Part shown: in pieces, positions 38,021 through 49,417 of the stretch
Position numbering within the stretch: the stretch's first letter is position 1
Layout of the letters: the number at the start of each line of letters is the position of its first letter
Assembly (NCBI RefSeq): GCF_031877795.1
Contig: NC_133938.1
Coordinates: forward strand, 10,696,920 to 10,760,919
Direction of reading: 5' to 3'
DNA length: 64,000 nt
Origin: Strix aluco
Taxonomy: Eukaryota > Chordata > Aves > Strigiformes > Strigidae
Notes under the pieces: model-generated
Told to the model about the DNA's origin: nothing
The model's input: the letters and a program-made list of their open reading frames with translations, nothing else
Databases searched by the model: none
Translations under genes and position numbers: made by a program

Positions 38021-41000
38021 ATACAGAGGTGTATGGGTGAGCACTGGAGCAGCTGCCCAGCCTCTCCACTCTGCTCTGAGACTCACAGGGTGGGAACGAG
38101 CCCCACAGCACAGCCACAAGAAAGCCCTCAAGAGTGGCTTTTCTTTCTAATCCCCCCTGCCTTTAATAAGAGGGAAACTGAGGCAGGGAAGGAGTGGGGA
38201 AGGGGCAGAGCACTCCTGGCCCCACGGTGGAGGAGCAGAGCCCTTTGCAGGTCAGCCTGTTAGCTTTAAAGGCTGACAAAGTTCCACACCTGGATGTAAC
38301 CCCCAAGACCTGAGCTTTGGTGTTTTATCAAGGTCATTTTGGTGCTGGGGTGGCTGGTTTCCCTTACCTGGGCTGCACCCATCCAGGCTTCATCCCTGGG
38401 GACAGAGGGGACTGGGAAGAAGGGATGTGAAATGGGGCAGCAGGAAGTGTGATGGGGCAGGAGCAGGTGCCTGGGAGAGGCATATTCCACCTCCTGTCCC
38501 GGTCCCAGTGGCCAGCGCTGTCCCCCCACCCAGCCCCAGTCCTCCCCCCAGGACCACAGCCATCTGCAGAGGACAGCGAGTGCTGCAGCTGCTTCGCTCC
38601 CATTTGGGGATATCCCCCTCTGGTCCTGCTCCCCATCCTTCCCCACTGGTGTCCCCAGTGGAGACAGATCCCAACATCCCCCTGAGAGGTGCAGCATGGG
38701 GACATCAGCTCTGGCCAGGCAGCGTCCCTGCCCTCCCCTGCCAGTCCCTGCTGCCCTCTCAGCTGCCAAGCAATTTCTCCCTTAAGCAGCTCAGCTTTTA
38801 TGTCTCTCCAGCCAAAAGTCCCCCTGCCTCTGCACCCTGCCAGGGGGAACCCAACACAACTTTTAACCTTCTACTGTTTCTGGTTTACTGCCCACACAAG
38901 ATGCAATTTTCTCCAGATCCCAGGGACCAGGGGGTATTGCAGGAGAGGGCAGCATGGGAAATCCTGCCTAAAACTGTTCAGAACCTGCCTGCATTGCGTT
39001 CCCCTGCTGCAGGCCGGGCCCCTGCCTCCCACAGCCTCTTTGCGACACATTTGCTGTCATTTTCCCTTTAAACACCCCACAGGGAGGAAAAAAAAAACCC
39101 AGGGGTGTTCTTCTAGGTCAGGCTGCCCTAAGACGGTGAAAGAAGATTAATTTCTCAGAAGATCAATTCAGATTTTTCTTCCCCTCCCTGCTGGGGACCG
39201 AAGCAGGGCTGGCGGGCAGGAGGTGGTGGCAGGAGCACACATATCTCCTGGGCACACGCAGCTTTTGGTGTCATCCCTGGACTGGCACTGAGCGGGGTGT
39301 CCCCAGGTCCCTGCCCTGTGTGGGAGGCAGGTGGGGACTCTTGCCAAGTGATGGGTCACACAAATGGGAAGAAGGTGTCACATCGGGGACCCTGATGGGG
39401 CAGGGTGGGTGCCCACCACCCAGGGAGGAGGAAGAGGAGGGCTGTGCCACCGCTCCTTCCTGGCACCCTGGATGGGCTGGAAGCAGGGCACAGGCAGGGA
39501 ACCAAGCCCTGAGCATGTCCTTGTCACCCATCCATGCCCACACATCCATGAGGCCCCAAGCAGTCACACTTGTTTTTCACTCCCAAAGAGCACCGGGAAG
39601 CTCTAAAGCCAAAGGATTAGTCTCCAAAGCAAAGGCCTGGCCTGCTGCCAGCCCAGTGAGATGTTTCCCAGAGGCTCAGCTTGCTCCTGGCTCGTGCTCC
39701 AGCTTTGTCCTGGTCACTCAGCCGCTGACACCAAGAGCAGACTCTTGGGGGGTCCCACGGGTGGGGTGGAGGCAGGAGGTTACCATAAGAGTCCCACTTG
39801 GTGCCTGAGCCACCCTGGGCAGTTGGAGCATCCCCTGCTTGGTGTGGCTTCTCCAGTGTGTAATAGAGGTTGAGCACATGCTGCAAGCATGCCCTTTCCT
39901 TAGAAGACTGGCGCTGGGGTACATCTCTCCCTTCTCCTGGCTGCCTCTTTGCATAAAACCTGTAGGAGGTTCCTGCTTTTGGAGACCTGTAACCCTGGGG
40001 CAGTGGGAAAGAAAAGCTGGAAACCAGCTGGAAATTCAAGACACAGGAACCCTCCACTGGGCTGGTTTAACCCCGTACTGGGGGGTCCTGGGCAGGGCAT
40101 GGGGAGCAGGCTGGGTGAGGGGTGCTGGCCGAAGGAGAGCTGGACGATGGGTCAGCCTGGGTGCCAGGTCTCCCAGGACTGGGAATGAATGCTGTCCTGA
40201 ATTGGAGGTGGTTTTAGCATCACGGGGCTCTCCCTGGGGATCACCTCCTTACTCCAACCAGCACCAGCACTTCAGCCTTGTCCAGGACACCATCCCCACT
40301 GCCAAAATAGGGCAGGCTGGGAGCAGGGCTCACGGCCATGACCAGCCCTTCCTGCCCCATTTGTTGGCCTCTCCTGCCCCACGCTGCCTGCAACGGGTCA
40401 GGCAGCACAAGCCCAGGACTCTGCTCACCGCGCTGCTTCCCGGTAAGGCTCACAAGAGCACCATGGGGTGCATGGGCCCGCTGCTCCCCAAGGGGCTGGG
40501 GTGGCCTGGGGGACACCCCCCCACTGCCACTGTGTCACTTCATCACACTGCTCTGCCTGAAAACTTTCTCTCGAGGGGAACCGAGGGAGCAAAGCAGCCT
40601 GTGCTCAGCTTGGGGGAACCGACAAGCAGGACGATGTCAGCCCCGGGTTAGACTTGCTTCATCTGGACCTTTTCTTATCTTTTCATCTCTGAGCAGCTGG
40701 TGACAGAGGCAGAGCCATGGCAGGGAGGTCTGAGAGAAGACTGTGCTTGTGCAGGGCCCCCATTTTAGAGCAGCCCCAAGCAGCTACAATACATGGAGTT
40801 TGCCTTCCAGCACCTGATCCCTGAGCGATGCACAGAGAATGGCACAGGGAAAACAGGGAGCATTTCCCCCAGCACCGAGGAGGGTGGGGGTGCCAGAATC
40901 CAGCCCTGCAGGCTGCACTTGCACCCACATATCCCCTGCACCCACTCCCCACGCAGGACACCCCACAACAACGCACTCCACGCCAGCAAGTGTAGGGTTG

Positions 41001-41935
41001 TGTGGGGCCACAGGGCTGCCAGACCAAAGGCCACAGTAGTTGGCAGAGGGGCTGGGTGCCACCTCCCCTCTGACCATGGGGACCAGCCTCTTCCCCCCCT
41101 CCACCCCAGGAAAAAATTATTTTCACACTGCCTGCCTGCAAGAACTAACATAAATTGTTGAAATGGCTGCAGTGCTCAGGGGACAGGCCCTTTTGAGCCA
41201 AGCTGCACATAGGGAGGGGAAAGCCCAGGGGACTTTTTAATAACTAGCAAGGGGAGCTATTAAAGTGTTTTACTGCCTCGTTAAGACAGTCTAATCTCTG
41301 TTTATATCTTTAAAAAAAAAAATTGGCTTGTTGGTGTTTTTATTGTAACAGAGGTGGGTGTTTTCTGGCACTGGCTGAGATCCTGCCTGCTTTATCTGCT
41401 TGTTTTCTTACCTGATACCAGCACTGAACAGCCCAAGAACAGCCCAAGGGCAGCATCAGGCAGGGCCAGGCAGACTGCTCCTACCTGGGCAGCAGTGAGG
41501 AGAGAGGCTGCGGATCTGTGCTGCGGACTGTTTCCCACCCTTGGGTGCTCTGCACCCCATTGCTGCACCCACCTTCCAGCAAGACAAAGGTCCCCAGGGT
41601 GTTTCCCCAGGGCAGGTTTGGGACACGCTGGCTCTGCATGTGCCTGGGCAAAGCCTGGAGGTGGGTGACCCCTTGCCCAGGCAGCCCAGACACAGGGCAG
41701 AGGGTGGCAGGAAAACTCTGAGATCTCATCCACCCCTCCAGCTCCAAGGGCTGGGATTCAGGGGGATACCCAGATTCTGGGGCTATGGCCAACTTAGGCT
41801 CCTGCAAGCTAGGCTGAAGAGTCCACGCCCAGGGGAGCCCCAGCAAAGGCTCATTGCAGCCATACAGAGCTGTCCGACTGCCGGAGTCTAGGTCTGGAGG
41901 AGGAATAGTCTGGGCATTTTGTTTCTAAGGTTTTC

Positions 41936-41956
41936 TTTATTTTATTTTATTTTTTA
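41936..41956. repeat. TTTTA-type simple repeat
   Basis: Three to four TTTTA-like units preceding TTTTTTAG. On the minus strand this presents several overlapping AATAAA-like words, but it lies about 2.8 kb past the LURAP1 stop, so use as a poly(A) signal is unproven. Confidence 0.75.
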
Positions 41957-42727
41957 GCTCAGCCCAGCAGAAAATGGGGAAATCCTACCAAGTCCTACTG
42001 GCTCCAGCATCCACCTCTCCATCTGCAAAAGTTCACGGTTTCAAAGCCAGGAGCCGGAACGGATGCTGAGGCCGGGATGGCAGGGCTGGATAAGCCACTT
42101 GCGTTTTCTTTGGAAAGGCTGATGTTTGCACGAGCACCAGCTCCAATGGTTTTAAATAGACCCACCCAGGAGCAAATCCCAAAGCCTGAAATCAGAGCTG
42201 TGGCTGTTCCGGCCCTGGGCTGGGCTGGAGAAGTCTCTGTCCTACACCCAGACCCCCCCCTGCATGTCTCGGGTAGAGGAGGCCACAGGAGCCAAGGCTG
42301 TGGCTGCAGAACAAGGGAAGCAAACAGAGACCCCAGCATGGCTAATGGGGCTGGCAAACACCTAGAACAATCTTCCTTGGAAATTTGGGACAGGAAGGGT
42401 AAAGCTGCTGTTTAGCTGGAGACACAGTTCGGCCAAGCCCATCTCCCAAAGATCCAGTCTCACCAGCATCCTTGGTCCCAGCAGATGTGCTCTGGTAACC
42501 GGCTGCTTCAGGAAGCATGATTTCTATGAGTCACCACTCTGATGTGAGAAGGGACAGATCCCCACACACATGGTCTGTGCCTGTATCAGGACTGGGGCTA
42601 AACCTGCCCTGCCTGCAGAGCTGCCAGCAACTCCAGGGCATTTCAGCCCGGAGTCTCTCCCCTTCTTCTAGAAACCCCCATAAGCTCCACAAAGCATGGA
42701 CAGTGTGGCCTGGGAGAAACACTACCA

Positions 42728-42818
42728 TTTATTAAGCCAGCTATTTTTTGTTGAGAATGATTTTAACAGCGCTGGAGGACGTACCCTGTCTCCCCCAGGG
42801 ATCCTCAGCTGATTTATT
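42728..42818 (-). terminator. LURAP1: Two candidate poly(A) signals for LURAP1
   Basis: AATAAA on the minus strand at 42818-42813 and at 42733-42728. They are 85 bases apart and follow the LURAP1 stop with no earlier canonical hexamer noticed. Either could direct 3'-end formation. Confidence 0.4.
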
Positions 42819-44738
42819 GCATGCAGGGCTAGAAGTAAAGCAGGGAACAGCCAGCCTTGTGGGACGTGGTGGCTCAGCAGCAGTTGCAGAGCTACACAGG
42901 AAGCCACGAGCTGCTCACAGGCGATGTCAAGCCAAGCACAGCTGCTCCAGAGCAGGCAGATGGGATGCTTGCATAGGGCAACCTGGTCCCAGTTTGCTGG
43001 GATTCCCCCAAGTCCACGTCAGGTGCCGTCTCCAGGAATTTTGGACGTTGTCCTGCTCTCCATGTCCATCCAGGGAAGTCCTGAGGATTCGCAGGAGAAG
43101 GGAGAGTGCTTGGGGGTCTTGGCACAGAGGGCAGTTTCCACTGAAGGTGCTGCTTCAGAGACACAAAGCTGGACCTGTCATGCACCTGACCATCTTCCTA
43201 ACCACAGCCAGCTCACATCTTGCATCTAGAAAGAGTCACAGCCAGGCCCTCCCTCTCTCTTGGCTTCCTACTGACATCAGGAGATGTTGTCCCCACTCCC
43301 ACCACCCCAACAAGGAAAGATCTAGGCTGCAACCCACAGAGGAATGGGAACGATGGCACCATGTCAAGAGCAAAGCTGTCACAGCACTCGCCTGGGGACA
43401 GACACACCCATGGGTCGTGAAGCCAGGACCCCCCAGGGTTGTCGATGCGCATGGAAGAGCCGTCTCCTTGAAGCAGGGTGCTGCAGGATGCTCAGAACCT
43501 TCCCTGCATCATCTGGTGAAGGCAGCAGGCCCTGCCCAAGCTCTCACACAGCTCCAGCTGCAAGCCATGCTCTACAAGCCAGTGAGGGGTGTGCTGGGAG
43601 GCATGGTGGGTGGACAGTAAAAGGCACAGGCAGAAGCCAAGGCTAAAAGGACAGAGAAGATGTCTCCAGGACAGGGTCGCTGCAAATCCACCCCAGCAGA
43701 GGAGCCTCATGTTTCTGGTTGCTGGTAGGGGACAGAGACCTGGTGCCATTCATCACACAGATGGAGAATCCCAGCCATCGCCCCCATCACACTGCGTCAG
43801 GGGAAAGCACAAGCCTTTCTGAGTCTGAGCCCTGCAGGCTCTGCCAGGCTGCTCGTACGCTGCCACATCCCGGGGTTTCTGCAGGACCTGGTCCCGAGGT
43901 GGAAGACAGTCCAGAAACAAATTGGGAGAACTGGATTTCCATCTCCCACCCAGCGCTTTTGCCCTTGTGTAATCACATTGGGATGAGAAGTCTGCACCAT
44001 CATCCTTCCTCCTCAGGGCATGGACAAAGGCTCCCCAGCCCAACAGGACCAGCTACAGTGACTGCCCTGATCACACTTCAGAGTGGTTTCACAAAGGTGT
44101 TTAAACCAGGCAGGGCTTCACCCACAGGTAAGAGGGTTTTAGCATCCACCATGTGCTGTGGCAAAACCCCAGGTGCCCCAGGTCAGCTCTACCCCGGATG
44201 GACACTGGCCTTGAAGGCAATGATGAAAATGAGCACATCCAACAGGGATACCCTGCTGATGGTCCTGCCCCGCATCTCGCACTGAGCATGCTGGTACCAC
44301 TGAGCTGTGGATGTGTGAGAGCATCTCCTGTCCTCTCTGGGTAGCTGGTTTGGGGGAAGGGTCCCCAATTTTTGTAGACAGGAGGCTGAGGATTAGAGGG
44401 GAGAGGTCCCAGAAGTCCCACTGTCTCAGGTTTCCCCACCAACCCTCCCCCGCCACCAACATCAAGGACAACAGAGGAGTAACCAGCCACCTGTAAGCAC
44501 CACCCAGAGCAAAGGATTAAATTTACGGGGACCCACCTCTCCCAGAAATTTGCCGCAGGTCAGGCACCCCCTCCCTTAGGGCTACATCACCAAACACTGA
44601 CAGGGGCGTCAGAAGAACAGTGCAACACCACCAAGACAGGCTGTCCCCCTCATCCAGCCACCCAAACTCCCCCAAGCAGAGACAAGTGAAGCAGAGCGGG
44701 CAGTTGGGAGAGCTGGACTGGGAAGGTGAAGCTATGGG
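42728..44738 (-). other. LURAP1: LURAP1 3' UTR, inferred extent
   Basis: The sequence after the LURAP1 stop has no convincing coding content. The first two AATAAA hexamers I see on the minus strand lie at 42818-42813 and 42733-42728, which would give a 3' UTR of about 2 kb. The end point is inferred from these signals only. A 290-codon plus-strand open frame overlapping this region resembles no protein and is not annotated. Confidence 0.45.
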
Positions 44739-45428
44739 CTACAAGAACGTCACATCGTCCTGAGACTGGAGCCAGCGCCAGTGGGCATCGTACTCCAGGT
44801 GCAGTTTGCTGTTGAGTTTGCAGTTCTCAAAGTCAGCCTCGGCTTTCCGAGCCTTCGCACCCAGGTTCCCCTTCCCCAGCTTCTCCCCGGCCCCTGATGG
44901 CAATTTGGTGTCTCTGCCTGGTTCCTGAGAGGAGGGCTCCTGGCCCAAATACCCGTTGGCCACCTGGGGCTCCTTAGCAAACCGGTGATCCTGGGGCAGC
45001 CCGGGTGGGGAGAGGTCCACATGAGGCCACTCGTGCTCCGCTTTGCCCTTCTCTTGCTTTGCAAGACCCCTCTCAGGGTCGATCCTGACCCAATCCTGCT
45101 CTGCCTTGACCAGGGCTCTGCCCGGTGTGGATGCGGCGGTGGTTTCAGCAGCGTTTTGGGAATACTCATCCATGTCATCGGCCAACGTGTCCAGGTAGCT
45201 ACCAACGGAGATGCTGTCCAGCTTGTCGTTGGGGTCCTGCAAGCTGTCCCAGCTGCCCCGCCGCGAGGCCGCCTGGCTCTCCACCAGGCTGTACTGGCTG
45301 CTGGCCAGGCTGCTGCACCGGCTGGTCAGTGTGCTCCTCTCCTCCAGCAGCCACTTCACCGCCTCGATGCCCTCATTCACCACCACCAGCTGCTGCAGGA
45401 TCTTCACGTCCACCGCTCGCAGGTAGGC
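44739..45428 (-). CDS. LURAP1: LURAP1 coding exon 2 (leucine-rich adaptor protein 1)
   Basis: Encodes residues 68-296 of a predicted 296-residue protein. It starts right after the acceptor CTCCCTGCCAG and opens with AYLRAVDVKILQQL, continuing the leucine-rich region begun in exon 1. It then carries the highly conserved NEGIEAVKWLLEERSTLTS block, the SSQYSL and RRGSWDSL motifs, and ends in DDVTFL, a C-terminal PDZ-ligand-like tail. These match mammalian LURAP1 (LRAP35a), known as an adaptor linking MRCK kinase to MYO18A in lamellar actomyosin flow and also reported to activate NF-kappaB. The region after RRGSWDSL diverges freely and is longer than in the human protein (about 239 residues), being rich in Glu, Lys and Pro. 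The stop is TAG at 44741-44739. Confidence 0.96.
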   Translation of the reverse strand, partial: AYLRAVDVKILQQLVVVNEGIEAVKWLLEERSTLTSRCSSLASSQYSLVESQAASRRGSWDSLQDPNDKLDSISVGSYLDTLADDMDEYSQNAAETTAASTPGRALVKAEQDWVRIDPERGLAKQEKGKAEHEWPHVDLSPPGLPQDHRFAKEPQVANGYLGQEPSSQEPGRDTKLPSGAGEKLGKGNLGAKARKAEADFENCKLNSKLHLEYDAHWRWLQSQDDVTFL

Positions 45429-47984
45429 CTGGCAGGGAGACAGAGAGTGCAGGGGTTTTGAGAGGACCGAGGTGACCCCGGTGGCTGAGGGCCCTGAGTC
45501 CCAGCCCAGCCTGGCAGAGGTGTCACCATGGTGGCCACAGGTCTCCTGAGCTGCCTGATGAACAGCATGCTGTGGGGGAACACCTTGCAAGGAATCATCC
45601 CAGGGGACCCCGTACAAGACCTGGGGACACAACCATCGGGGACCAATGACTTACGGCACCCACTGGCCACCAACCCCCTCGGGGAAATAAATTTAGGGCA
45701 CTTATGTCACTGTCTCCTACGGGGACAGGGGTAAGCAAGGAACTAGAGGCACTGGGTGCAGATCTGAGCCCAGAGCATCCCCCAAGCCCTGGGAGGCAGC
45801 TGGCAGGGCAGGAGGGACCAGGCAGGAATGTGGCAGGACATTGCTCAGATCTGGCTGCACCATCAGCACCTCCTTGGGCTGTTTCAGCTGGGTCCCTTCA
45901 TGCATTTATTTCCCCCCTCTAGGGTCTGATCCAAGCCTGGTGACAGCGTGACACAGCATGATTTGGAGCCTGAGACCCAAATCACTCCCAGAACAGGGGA
46001 GGATGGTGTGGGGGACAGGCACTGCTGATCACACCACTCGCCTCACCGACTTCTGCCCCTCTGAGCCTGGGAGAAGCTCTTTGCAAGACTTCAGTTGCTG
46101 CAGAAACATCTGTTTTCCTAACGGAAAGCCCCGCATGCCAAGACATTCCTGTCTGTGTGATACTGGCCGCCGAAAGCCACTGGATTTCCCCTGCGCAGGA
46201 CGCAAATATTTTGCCAGGAAAGGGAATAAAGCGGCGGCGGGGGGAGAGGGAGGGAAACCCATTGCAAGACAGGTACAGGCAGCCTGGGAGTGATGGATGC
46301 CCACGGGCTCATTCACAAACACACCCCATCCCAATCCCCAGCAAGCTGCAATGGAAATCCACGCGGTCCCCTGGAATCATTTGTAAGCACAGCACCCGGT
46401 CCCCAGCATCCGGTACCCTCAGTCACCCGCCCGCCCACGGGTGACCCGCCGGTCTCTTGAGACCCCTGTCTCCGGTCCCACAGCAAGCGCAGCAATAAAA
46501 GCATCTGAGGAAGGAGCCTGGGAAAACTCCAGCCAGGGTTTTGGCACGTGATGCCTCTCAGTCCAGAGGACACAAAAAAAGTGGCAAAGATTTGTAGAGA
46601 ACCGACACCAACCCCCCATTCCCTCCCCACACTCCTCAAGCTGGATTTAAATAAAAAATAGCTGCGATGTGCCCAGACTGGGGCAGGAGCCAGCTTTGAA
46701 GTGCAGAAACTTCCTTTCTAGGCAAGTTATTTCAAAAACTGCCTACAATGGACTTTTTTGCATGCGCTGCTAAAGCATCTGGCCTTGGCAGGGAGAAGAT
46801 GTGGGAGGAAGAAGTCTGGGAACCCCTGATGGGGGGGTTCCCCATTTTTCTCTGCCTCGTGGAACTGTGTCTGTCAGAGATGCAGGGGAGCCACCCTGAG
46901 AGCAGAGGATGGGAAATTGCTCCCCGCTTTCTGTACTGTTTGCTGAAAAGAGTCAACCTTTGATTTGCTGCTATTTCAGGTCAGCCTGACCCCTGCCATT
47001 GCACTCCAAATAAACGCCTCTCCAGCAAATCAAGGTCGGCATGGGAGCAGACCTAGGTCCAGCTGCTCCCTATATTCCTCCAGATGTGGTAATGGGTGCA
47101 CCACAACGACCCCATACTATCCCAAAGTCCGCATGGTGCTCCCAGCCCGTGCCCACCGGCATCCGGACCCAGGGCAGCAGCAGCATCCAGAGGGGAGGAA
47201 GCCAACAGCAGTCCTGAGTGCATGGCAGGGGGCTGAGGAGACCAGCCTGGATCCCTGCTCCAGGCTGCGACACCCTGCACTGCTGCTGTGCCTCAGTTTC
47301 CCCGTGTGCATCCTGCAATGCTGTCCTCCTCTACATCCAGAAATGTCCCCCTCCCTCTTTCAAAGGGGACCCCACGGGCCAGTGGAGCAGGGGGGACCAT
47401 CATGCTCTTTCCCATGCTCTCTAGGGACAGGCAGAGAGGGAAGAGCATCCCTCAGGGGGATACGGTCCCGCTCCCCTCCCCCTTCAGGCACCATCTCCCT
47501 TCGAGACATCTAGCCCTTGGGATGAAACATCCTCCTTGGACCAGGTGAGAGTGGGAATTTGCCGTCTTCTCCTCCCACCGCCCACTCCTAGGCCAGCTTC
47601 TCCTCTGAGCACTGGGTTTTCTGGTCTCTGCTGGGGGAGGTGGGGATGGGACACAGACAGATTTTGGTTCCTGTTCATGGGGATGGGGAGATGGGGGGAG
47701 CCCCATGCTGGGCTTTGGGTGCCGTTCCCAGGCTGTTGACCTGAGTGTGAGGTGTCCCTGTTTCTTCACTGTCCGGAGAGAAGAGCCAGGACAGAGAAAG
47801 GAAAAGCCTGTCTGAGCCAAGGTTCATAACGTGCTGCCAAAGCCAGGCCTTGCAGAACGTGGGCTGACCCTGCCTGCACCTGAGCAGGGCAAACACCGCC
47901 ACTGCTTCCTCCTCCTCCTCCTCCTCTGAGCAACCCAGGGCCTGCAGACCTTTCTCCTCAGGTCAGAGTGCAGCCTGGAAGCCG

Positions 47985-48035
47985 GCGGAGAGGGAGGATG
48001 AAAGCAGAGGGAGGATGAAGGCAGAGGGAAGATGA
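47985..48035. repeat. Imperfect GAGGATGAAAGCAGAGG repeat
   Basis: Three purine-rich units of about 17 bp in tandem, with small substitutions. It lies inside the LURAP1 intron and no function is indicated. Confidence 0.8.
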
Positions 48036-48787
48036 AAGCTTTTATGCCGATGGGGAATACCAATCTGGCCAAAGCGTGGGTGCGAAGGGCTCAGGCTGAG
48101 TGGGTCCGCAGCCCCCCGCGTGGCAGGCAGGGTTGCTGGCATATTTAGCCTGTTTCCCTATGGAAACGCTGCTCATTCCCTCCCGCTAGCGTGTCTGTGC
48201 GTGGGAGAGTCCCTTCCCCCAGCAGCACTTGAACCCATTGCCCAATCTCGCCACGTTTCCCGGAGGCGCAGGCATCGCCGGTATTTGCTCCCTCCGCAAA
48301 AAGAGGGAGGCGAGAAAGCTGCCACCGGCACTCCCACGGTCCCCGGGAAAGGCTGCCACCGGAGCTCAACCCTCTACTAGCCACCCGAGAAGCCCCAGCA
48401 AAAAGCAAACCCCGGGAAAGCCCCCAGTGATGCTTGTGCCTTGTCACCCAGGGGGTGACACCCGTGGGGGGGGACCCGCCACCATGCCCTTGACGAAGGT
48501 CCCTGCCCTAAATCCTGATCCCCGGGACACCCCGGTCCCCGCCGGAGCCAGAGCCTGGGGGGTGCGTGGGGTGAGGCGGGCAGGACGGAGGGGGGCGGAG
48601 GGGTCCGTGGGACTCCGGGGGGGGATGCTGCGTGGGTCGGAGGGCAGAGAAAGGCCGGAGGGAGGGATATGAGCTGGGGGCTGTTAACCCCTCCAAGAAA
48701 GAACAAAACCGGAGGGTTGTCCCCAAAAAGCAGGCAGAGCGCGGGGCACTACTAGGGGGCTGTTACCGGCGGGTGGCAGGCATTACC

Positions 48788-48808
48788 CGGGGGTCGGGGG
48801 GGGGGGGG
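48788..48808. repeat. G-rich tract with 13-base G run
   Basis: Thirteen consecutive G after CCGGGGGTC, with further G runs downstream (GGGGAAGGGGGG). It could form a G-quadruplex on the plus strand. It lies just inside the LURAP1 intron next to the donor site. Confidence 0.85.
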
Positions 48809-48862
48809 CAGTTACCGGGGAAGGGGGGTGGCAGGCAGTGCCCCCGGTGCCGCGGGACTCAC

Positions 48863-49063
48863 CAGCTCGAGGCGGAGCGCCCGGAGGCGGTCGGCGAGCG
48901 GCGAGCGGGCTCCGCGGGCCGGTGCCGGCGGTGCCGGCGGTGCTGGCGGTGCGAGGGCGGTCTCGGCCCGCAGCCCCCGCAGCAGCCCGGCGGGCGGCCG
49001 CCGTCCCACCTTGCTGGCCAGCTCCCGCAGGTCGGCGGGCAGCGCCTCCCCGCCGCCCTCCAT
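48863..49063 (-). CDS. LURAP1: LURAP1 coding exon 1
   Basis: Encodes residues 1-67. The ATG at 49063-49061 opens MEGGGEALPADLREL; the exon ends at GAGCTG|GTGAGT and splices in phase 0 to AYLRAVDVK of exon 2, exactly at the position known for mammalian LURAP1. The block SKVGRRPPAGLLRGLRAE is the conserved N-terminal motif. Residues 37-50 are an almost pure Ala/Pro linker (PAPPAPPAPA), followed by LADRLRALRLEL, the start of the leucine-rich segment. The exon is extremely GC-rich (it lies in the CpG island), which is the kind of exon often lost from bird assemblies. Confidence 0.95.
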
Positions 49064-49340
49064 GCGGGTGGGGGGCGCAGCGGCGGCGGGGCCGCGCGGG
49101 GCGGCGGCCGCGCTGTCACCCCGGCCCGAGCCCCGGCCCCGCCCCGCCCCGCCGGCCCCGCCCCCGGCCCCCCCCGCGCACCAGCGAGGTCCGCCGGGGA
49201 GCGCAGAGCGGCGGGGGGCGGGGACAGGGGCGGGGCTGGTACTGGCCCCGCCCCCGCGGCGTCGCTGCGGCGCCGGAAGCGGCGTGGCCCCGCTGGCGCT
49301 GAGGGTTCGCGGGGCGGCGGCACCGCCGAGCCGGGCCCAG

Positions 49341-49380
49341 CCCTGCCCTGCCCTGCCCTGCCCTGCCCGGCCCGGCCCGC
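49341..49380. repeat. (CCTGC)n pentanucleotide run
   Basis: About five CCCTG/CCTGC units merging into CCCGG units. It lies between the two divergent genes, immediately before the likely POMGNT1 exon 1 donor, so it falls in the core promoter or 5' UTR of POMGNT1. Confidence 0.9.
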
Positions 49381-49417
49381 CCCAGCCTCGCCCCGCCTCG
49401 GTCTCTCCGCGCGGACC

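Larger units (their letters stand above)
34546..42727. other. Gene-poor interval, one possible terminal exon
   Basis: About 8.2 kb between the membrane-protein gene and the LURAP1 3' UTR. Many open frames of 100-270 codons are present on both strands because stop codons are scarce in this GC-rich sequence. None resembles a known protein and they overlap one another. A (GACA)n microsatellite lies at 38002-38020 and a TTTTA-rich run at 41936-41956. One acceptor/donor pair (37036-37091) is in phase with the upstream gene and is listed separately. Confidence 0.5.
45429..48862 (-). other. LURAP1: LURAP1 intron
   Basis: A 3.4-kb GT-AG, phase-0 intron. Contents seen: a CCT-trinucleotide run at about 47908-47925, an imperfect GGAGGATGAAAGCAGA repeat at about 47985-48035, and increasing CpG density toward 48862, where the shared CpG island begins. 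No other gene was recognised inside it. Confidence 0.8.

Noticed and set aside
39839-40651. 270-codon plus-strand open frame
   Set aside because: GC-rich chance frame, overlapped by equally long frames; no domain or splice logic.
42748-43620. 290-codon plus-strand open frame
   Set aside because: It lies antisense to the probable LURAP1 3' UTR, starts without a clear ATG and has no recognisable family.
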